DNA of 38,567 bases. Source: Methylophilus methylotrophus DSM 46235 = ATCC 53528. GTDB lineage: Bacteria; Pseudomonadota; Gammaproteobacteria; Burkholderiales; Methylophilaceae. Below, one piece after another: positions 35,468-38,567 of this stretch. A program made the translations under genes and the position numbers. Location of the stretch: assembly GCF_000378225.1 (NCBI RefSeq), contig NZ_KB905148.1:1-38567 (forward strand), in the 5' to 3' direction. Position 1 is the first letter of the stretch; the number at the start of each line of letters is the position of its first letter. The notes below the pieces were generated by a model. That model saw only the letters and a program-made list of their open reading frames with translations. It made no database searches and was not told where the DNA came from.

Positions 35468-36124
35468 TTAGGCATTGTTTTTTGAGGATCGGCGTGCCGC
35501 AAACGCCATCAGGCCAATTCCTAATGCCATCATGCTAAACGCTTCAGGCTCAGGTACTGGCGTCACACTGGGTACTGAAACAGCAGCCAACGCAACCTGA
35601 TCCAGGCTCATGCTAGAAGAGGTCGAACTGAATGTGAAGGTGTACATGCTAGCCGCACTTACACTGCTCCATTTCCAGTATAGTTCCTGCTCTGCTGTTG
35701 CACCCCCCATGACAACACCCTGATCTTCATTAAATTGAAGCACTGAAGTCGCAGATACACCATTCAAGGTTGCTGTGGAGCTCGCCAGCGTTCCAAGCGT
35801 TCCAATACGTAAATAAACATCAAATAAACCACTGCTTGCGCCACTCAATGTTGCGGTAAATGCAGTCGCTCCAGAGAAACTGTAAATATTACCGCCACCT
35901 GTAATGAAAGCACCTCCAGTGGTTTCCTGTACAGAAGCAGTTGTGCCACTCGTCAATGCAACTTCTGGCGTGGTGTCATTCGTGCTATTGAAAATATTCC
36001 ATTCTGCATAACTTACTGGCGTTTCACTACCCCATGGATTGGCTGAGTTCCATACTGCTTGTGTTGCGAATGCAGAACCGCTGAATGACACACCTAGAGC
36101 CAAAGCTAATACTGATAATTTCAT
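35468..36124 (-). CDS. PEP-CTERM sorted surface/exported protein
   Basis: Exported protein of 218 residues from ATG 36124 (MKLSVLALALG), preceded by GAGGAG nine bases upstream. It has a signal peptide (about 1-20, cleavage after AFA), a Ser/Thr/Gly-rich body of likely beta structure (about 21-185) and a classical sorting tail: VPEPEAFSMMALGIGLMAFAARRSS, i.e. the PEP motif, one membrane helix and a basic end. Exosortase would cut at the PEP motif. No exosortase gene is in this window. The body has no cysteine and no haem-binding CxxCH. Its position between a Fur-controlled promoter and a TonB receptor suggests a role in surface capture of iron or haem, which is inference. Confidence 0.9.
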   Translation of the reverse strand: MKLSVLALALGVSFSGSAFATQAVWNSANPWGSETPVSYAEWNIFNSTNDTTPEVALTSGTTASVQETTGGAFITGGGNIYSFSGATAFTATLSGASSGLFDVYLRIGTLGTLASSTATLNGVSATSVLQFNEDQGVVMGGATAEQELYWKWSSVSAASMYTFTFSSTSSSMSLDQVALAAVSVPSVTPVPEPEAFSMMALGIGLMAFAARRSSKNNA

Positions 36125-36133
36125 GATTTGAAT

Positions 36134-36139
36134 CTCCTC
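36134..36139 (-). promoter_or_regulatory. Shine-Dalgarno of the PEP-CTERM gene, partly inside a helix
   Basis: GAGGAG on the minus strand, nine bases before ATG 36124. Its first three bases (36137-36139) belong to the 3' strand of the closing helix of the structured leader, so access for the ribosome may depend on folding. Confidence 0.7.
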
Positions 36140-36217
36140 AACGAGCACCTGTGCCCCTTCCTCACGAAGGCCATGGCGCCACCTCTAAAATAAGTCTCAC
36201 GGACCCACACCGTTGAG
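36137..36217 (-). ncRNA. Structured leader of the PEP-CTERM gene, candidate cis-regulatory RNA
   Basis: On the minus strand CUCAACG (36217-36211) pairs perfectly with CGUUGAG (36143-36137), closing an 81-nt domain. Inside are the hairpin CCUUC-GUGAG-GAAGG and a weaker GGUC-CGUGA-GACU; both loops show CGUGA. An outer, interrupted helix GAUUGAAAU / AUUCAAAUC is also possible. The 3' strand of the closing helix overlaps the Shine-Dalgarno sequence. I do not recognise it as any common riboswitch class (TPP, FMN, glycine, cobalamin, SAM, c-di-GMP-I, fluoride). Function and ligand are unknown. Confidence 0.55.
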
Positions 36218-36277
36218 TATTTCAATCACCATGCAAACACATGGTTATAAAACTGAAATTAAGAGAATAAATTCTGG

Positions 36278-36466
36278 CTATTTTTCTACCGCAGCCTCAA
36301 AGTCAACGACAAATCGGTATTGCTTGCCGCAATCGATAATGACTTCTTTTTGTCCGCGCTTTAGCAAACGAATGTCTACCCTGATGCTGCCAAAACCGTC
36401 ATGAGCGATCAGCTCATCCAGTAAATCGAGCAATCTTTTTTTTACAGGCGCATTCCCAGCTTGCAT
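36278..36466 (-). CDS. Small conserved-looking protein, first gene of the Fur-controlled unit
   Basis: A 62-residue protein with a helical N-terminal half (KKRLLDLLDELIAHDG) and a strand-rich second half (GSIRVDIRLLKRGQKEVIIDCGKQYRFVVDF). The latter resembles, weakly, the short DUF2292-type proteins. No signal peptide or membrane segment is present. It lies directly behind the Fur-box promoter and ahead of the PEP-CTERM gene. The ribosome binding site is weak. The regular pattern and codon-like composition make it likely real, and the function is unknown. Confidence 0.65.
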   Translation of the reverse strand: MQAGNAPVKKRLLDLLDELIAHDGFGSIRVDIRLLKRGQKEVIIDCGKQYRFVVDFEAAVEK

Positions 36467-36499
36467 AGAATTTATTCATGATTGTTTTGTTTGTTTTTA

Positions 36500-36529
36500 A
36501 ATGATAACAATTATCATTTACTTTATCAA
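36500..36529 (-). promoter_or_regulatory. Fur box overlapping a sigma-70 promoter
   Basis: AATGATAA-CAA-TTATCATT (36500-36518) is a perfect 19-base palindrome close to the consensus Fur site. On the minus strand TTGATA (36529-36524) and TATCAT (36506-36501) are separated by 17 bases, giving a good -35/-10 pair with the -10 and spacer inside the Fur site. Iron-loaded Fur would block it. It reads towards the 62-residue gene, the PEP-CTERM gene and the TonB receptor. Confidence 0.9.
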
Positions 36530-36664
36530 TAAAAAATACTCCATCAGGGTGAGTAAAGAATCGTTAATGCCCGAACTGGCATTTTTAGGGAATCACAGCA
36601 TGAAACAAAGACCTAGGCAGGATGGTTTCGCAACCACCCTCCGCAGAATCAAGAGGAATAACAG

Positions 36665-36692
36665 CAAAATACCCGCTTATGCCGGTATTTTG
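36665..36692 (-). terminator. Hairpin downstream of the glutathione transferase gene
   Basis: CAAAATACC and GGTATTTTG pair around a 10-base loop that extends the stem with a bulge. On the minus strand the 3' arm ends in a T-rich run. It stands 14 bases after the GST stop. Its sequence also resembles the dispersed ACCCGC...GCGGGT repeats that give IPAYAG-like false translations in many proteobacteria. Confidence 0.65.
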
Positions 36693-36706
36693 TGATTGAA
36701 CTGGCT

Positions 36707-37330
36707 TTATGGTTGAGGCATGGTTTGCTTGAAGCTGGGACGCTTGACGAGCACGCCATAGTGCTTGGCTAAGTTGGGAAACTTTTCTTGCCAGTATTTA
36801 CCTTCCCATTGGACATTTTTAAAACGCAAATCGAGATAGCCCAACGCGGTCCCCAGCGCAATGTCCGCCAGACTGAAAGTTTCGTTCACACACCATTTCT
36901 TTTTAAGCAGGTCTTCATCCAGCGTAGCCAATCCAGCAGTCACTTTGGCAAACTGCTTTTCAATCCAAGCGGCAGATTGTTGTGCATCGGGTTTACGCTG
37001 TTCCAGCATCACAGCCACAGCTGCGTCACAGATCCCATCCGCCAATGCTTCCCAGCGTCGGACTTTGATCTTGGCCGAATGGTCTTGCGGAATCAGGTGA
37101 GCCACTGGTGTGCGATGATCCAGATACTCGACAATCACACGCGAATCATACAAGGCCTCGCCATCATCCAGCACCAGCACAGGGACTTTACCCAATGGAT
37201 TATGTTGGCTGACTGGACAATCCGGTGCGGACAATACCACCTCGGTTAACGTGAGGTCGACATGTTTCTCGATGGCGACAATGCGCACCTTGCGCGCATA
37301 TGGACTGTTTACCGTATATAAAAGCTGCAT
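36707..37330 (-). CDS. Glutathione S-transferase family protein (YibF-like)
   Basis: A 207-residue cytosolic protein with an N-terminal thioredoxin-like domain (LLYTVNSPYARKVRIVAIEK; NPLGKVPVL; DSRVIVEYLD, about 1-80) and an all-helical C-terminal domain (about 90-200). The SPYARKV segment carries the likely glutathione-activating serine. It resembles the YibF group, whose substrate is unknown. It is divergent from nadC. Confidence 0.9.
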   Translation of the reverse strand: MQLLYTVNSPYARKVRIVAIEKHVDLTLTEVVLSAPDCPVSQHNPLGKVPVLVLDDGEALYDSRVIVEYLDHRTPVAHLIPQDHSAKIKVRRWEALADGICDAAVAVMLEQRKPDAQQSAAWIEKQFAKVTAGLATLDEDLLKKKWCVNETFSLADIALGTALGYLDLRFKNVQWEGKYWQEKFPNLAKHYGVLVKRPSFKQTMPQP

Positions 37331-37494
37331 AGTGTGATGTGAGCCAAAAGGTTAAATACTTGTTCAAAAAAATACCCCATGACGAAAATCGCATGTCCAA
37401 ACATAGCGGGTCTTGGGGTTCTTTTTATTATAATAGCTTTTGGCATGGGCTTAGAATGGTCACATGCATAATTTTTAAACTTGCAGACACTCAA

Positions 37495-38367
37495 ATGACC
37501 AACGCCATGCCTGATCAGCCATTCCCGCCCTACATAAACGCTTCCCTCATCGCTGAACAAGTCCGTGCAGCGCTGGCAGAAGACGTGGGCAATGGAGACT
37601 TAACCGCAGCACTGATTCCGGTGGGCACACAAGCAACCGCAAGCATCATTAGCCGTGAGCAGGCCATCATTTGTGGCTGTGCCTGGGTAGCGCAATGCTT
37701 CAAACAACTGGATCCAACCATTGAATTGACTTGGCTGGTCAAGGAGGGGGACCGTGTAGAAGCGAACCAGGCACTCGTCAACATTCAGGGGGATGCCCGC
37801 GCCATGCTAAGCGCAGAGAGGCCTGCACTCAATTTCCTGCAAACCCTGTCTGCCGTATCCACCCACACTCGCCGTTATGTAGATGCGATTGCTGGACTAC
37901 CCACACAGATTTTAGATACGCGCAAAACCTTACCTGGACTACGCCTGGCACAAAAATACGCTGTGCTGACAGGGGGCGGGGCAAATCAGAGGTTGGCTTT
38001 ATACGATGGCATTCTAATCAAGGAAAACCACATCGCTGCGGCAGGGTCAATTCCAGCTGTGTTGGCAGCCGCCTTTGCCATGGGTAGCACAAGCAATATC
38101 CAGATTGAAGTCGAGAGCCTGGATGAACTGCAACAAGCGCTGAGCGCAGGCGCAACCAGTATCCTGCTGGACAACTTCACGCTGGAAGACCTGCGGCAAG
38201 CTGTGGCGCTCAACCAGAAACGCGCTTTGCTAGAAGCATCAGGCAATGTGGATTTAACGACGGTGCGGGCAATTGCCGAAACAGGCGTGGATAGGATATC
38301 CATTGGGGCCCTGACTAAGCATATTCAGGCGGTCGATTTAAGTATGCGGATTCAGATGAAGTTGTAG
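37495..38367 (+). CDS. nadC: Nicotinate-nucleotide pyrophosphorylase (carboxylating)
   Basis: Quinolinate phosphoribosyltransferase, which forms nicotinate mononucleotide in NAD synthesis. From ATG 37495 (MTNAMPDQPFPPY) the protein has 290 residues, the usual length. Motifs seen: LAEDVGNGDLTAALIP, SAERPALNFLQTLSAVST, LDTRKTLPGLRLAQKYAV, GGGANQRLALYDGILIKENHI, and IEVES followed by LLDN. An in-frame reading back to 37339 adds 52 residues without family features and is rejected. A TATAAT at 37429-37434 may be its -10, though without a good -35. Confidence 0.96.
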   Translation: MTNAMPDQPFPPYINASLIAEQVRAALAEDVGNGDLTAALIPVGTQATASIISREQAIICGCAWVAQCFKQLDPTIELTWLVKEGDRVEANQALVNIQGDARAMLSAERPALNFLQTLSAVSTHTRRYVDAIAGLPTQILDTRKTLPGLRLAQKYAVLTGGGANQRLALYDGILIKENHIAAAGSIPAVLAAAFAMGSTSNIQIEVESLDELQQALSAGATSILLDNFTLEDLRQAVALNQKRALLEASGNVDLTTVRAIAETGVDRISIGALTKHIQAVDLSMRIQMKL

Positions 38368-38422
38368 GTTATTTAAAATCGCCCATCAACTGTAAAGGCT
38401 AATGTTCTTATCTGACATTTGG

Positions 38423-38567
38423 TTTCGCCTAAAGGCGAGTTACTTTCTGTTGCTTGCCCCACAGAAAGTAACCACAACTAACGGAGTGTTGCGGCGTAGG
38501 CTAACCTTTAGGTTAAGCCACAAAGTGGCGGCCGTAGCCAAAGAAGAGGGCACCCAGCCATCACGGC
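38423..38567 (+). repeat. Right-end copy of the dispersed repeat
   Basis: Three modules in a row. First, TCGCC-TAAA-GGCGA (38425-38438) followed by GTTACTTTCTGT (38439-38450) paired with ACAGAAAGTAAC (38461-38472). Second, the module 38471-38541 with small hairpins such as AACCT-TT-AGGTT and CCAC-AAA-GTGG. Third, the closing segment 38538-38565 ending CACCCAGCCATCACG. All three also occur in 1-772, mostly inverted. No coding potential is seen. Confidence 0.8.

Noticed and set aside
36501-36695. 64-codon frame through the Fur box and the GST terminator
   Set aside because: It reads through a promoter and a hairpin, and ends in KIPAYAGIL, a known false translation of hairpin repeats.
37339-37494. 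52-residue N-terminal extension of nadC
   Set aside because: It spans the divergent promoter region including a TATAAT and has no similarity to the family, whose normal start is at 37495.

Overview
The window looks like a stretch of chromosome from a betaproteobacterium, most likely a methylotroph of the Methylophilaceae. That placement is an inference from gene content: a cysS / cyclophilin / lpxH neighbourhood, coq7 (ubiquinone), a PEP-CTERM surface protein, an OFA-type transporter and dense short operons. No rRNA, tRNA, CRISPR array, intact insertion sequence or prophage is visible. About 40 genes are supported, nearly all housekeeping or envelope genes.

Layout. 1-772 holds no convincing gene; it is a mosaic of dispersed repeat modules that reappear at 38423-38567. 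773-6169 (minus) is a five-gene operon: GT-C glycosyltransferase, GT2 glycosyltransferase, GtrA-like membrane protein, YdjC/ChbG-type deacetylase and lnt. The first four match in kind the enzymes that place an amino sugar on lipid A (Lgm in Bordetella, FlmF/NaxD/FlmK in Francisella). phoB (minus) follows, with a strong Pho box and no phoR beside it, then a divergent OFA transporter, ribH and nusB. From 9960 to 14223 (minus) come lpxH, two cyclophilins, a Csd6-like L,D-transpeptidase-fold protein and a TPR protein that appears to carry the same C-terminal domain. cysS and argJ run forward, then arfB and a DinG/YoaA helicase run in reverse.

19716-23233 holds an NlpC/P60 peptidase, a SelW-like Rdx protein, an S41 protease, coq7 and a small conserved gene. 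23308-24151 holds a VOC protein and an OsmC protein. 24418-28242 (minus) is a compact unit in which a ribbon-helix-helix antitoxin and a ParE/RelE toxin are translationally linked to bioA, dacB and an FKBP lipoprotein. Forward genes follow: rlhA-like U32 protein, marC family, a NudJ-like Nudix hydrolase overlapping mnmA, and a small gene.

The most unusual part is 33045-36530 (minus). A near-ideal Fur box overlaps a sigma-70 promoter. Behind it lie a 62-residue protein, a PEP-CTERM surface protein and a TonB-dependent receptor. The PEP-CTERM gene has an 81-nt leader whose closing helix pairs with part of its own Shine-Dalgarno sequence, as in a riboswitch or other cis-regulatory RNA. This suggests an iron-regulated surface uptake system in which a sorted surface protein serves the receptor. 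The window ends with a glutathione transferase gene, nadC and the second repeat cluster.
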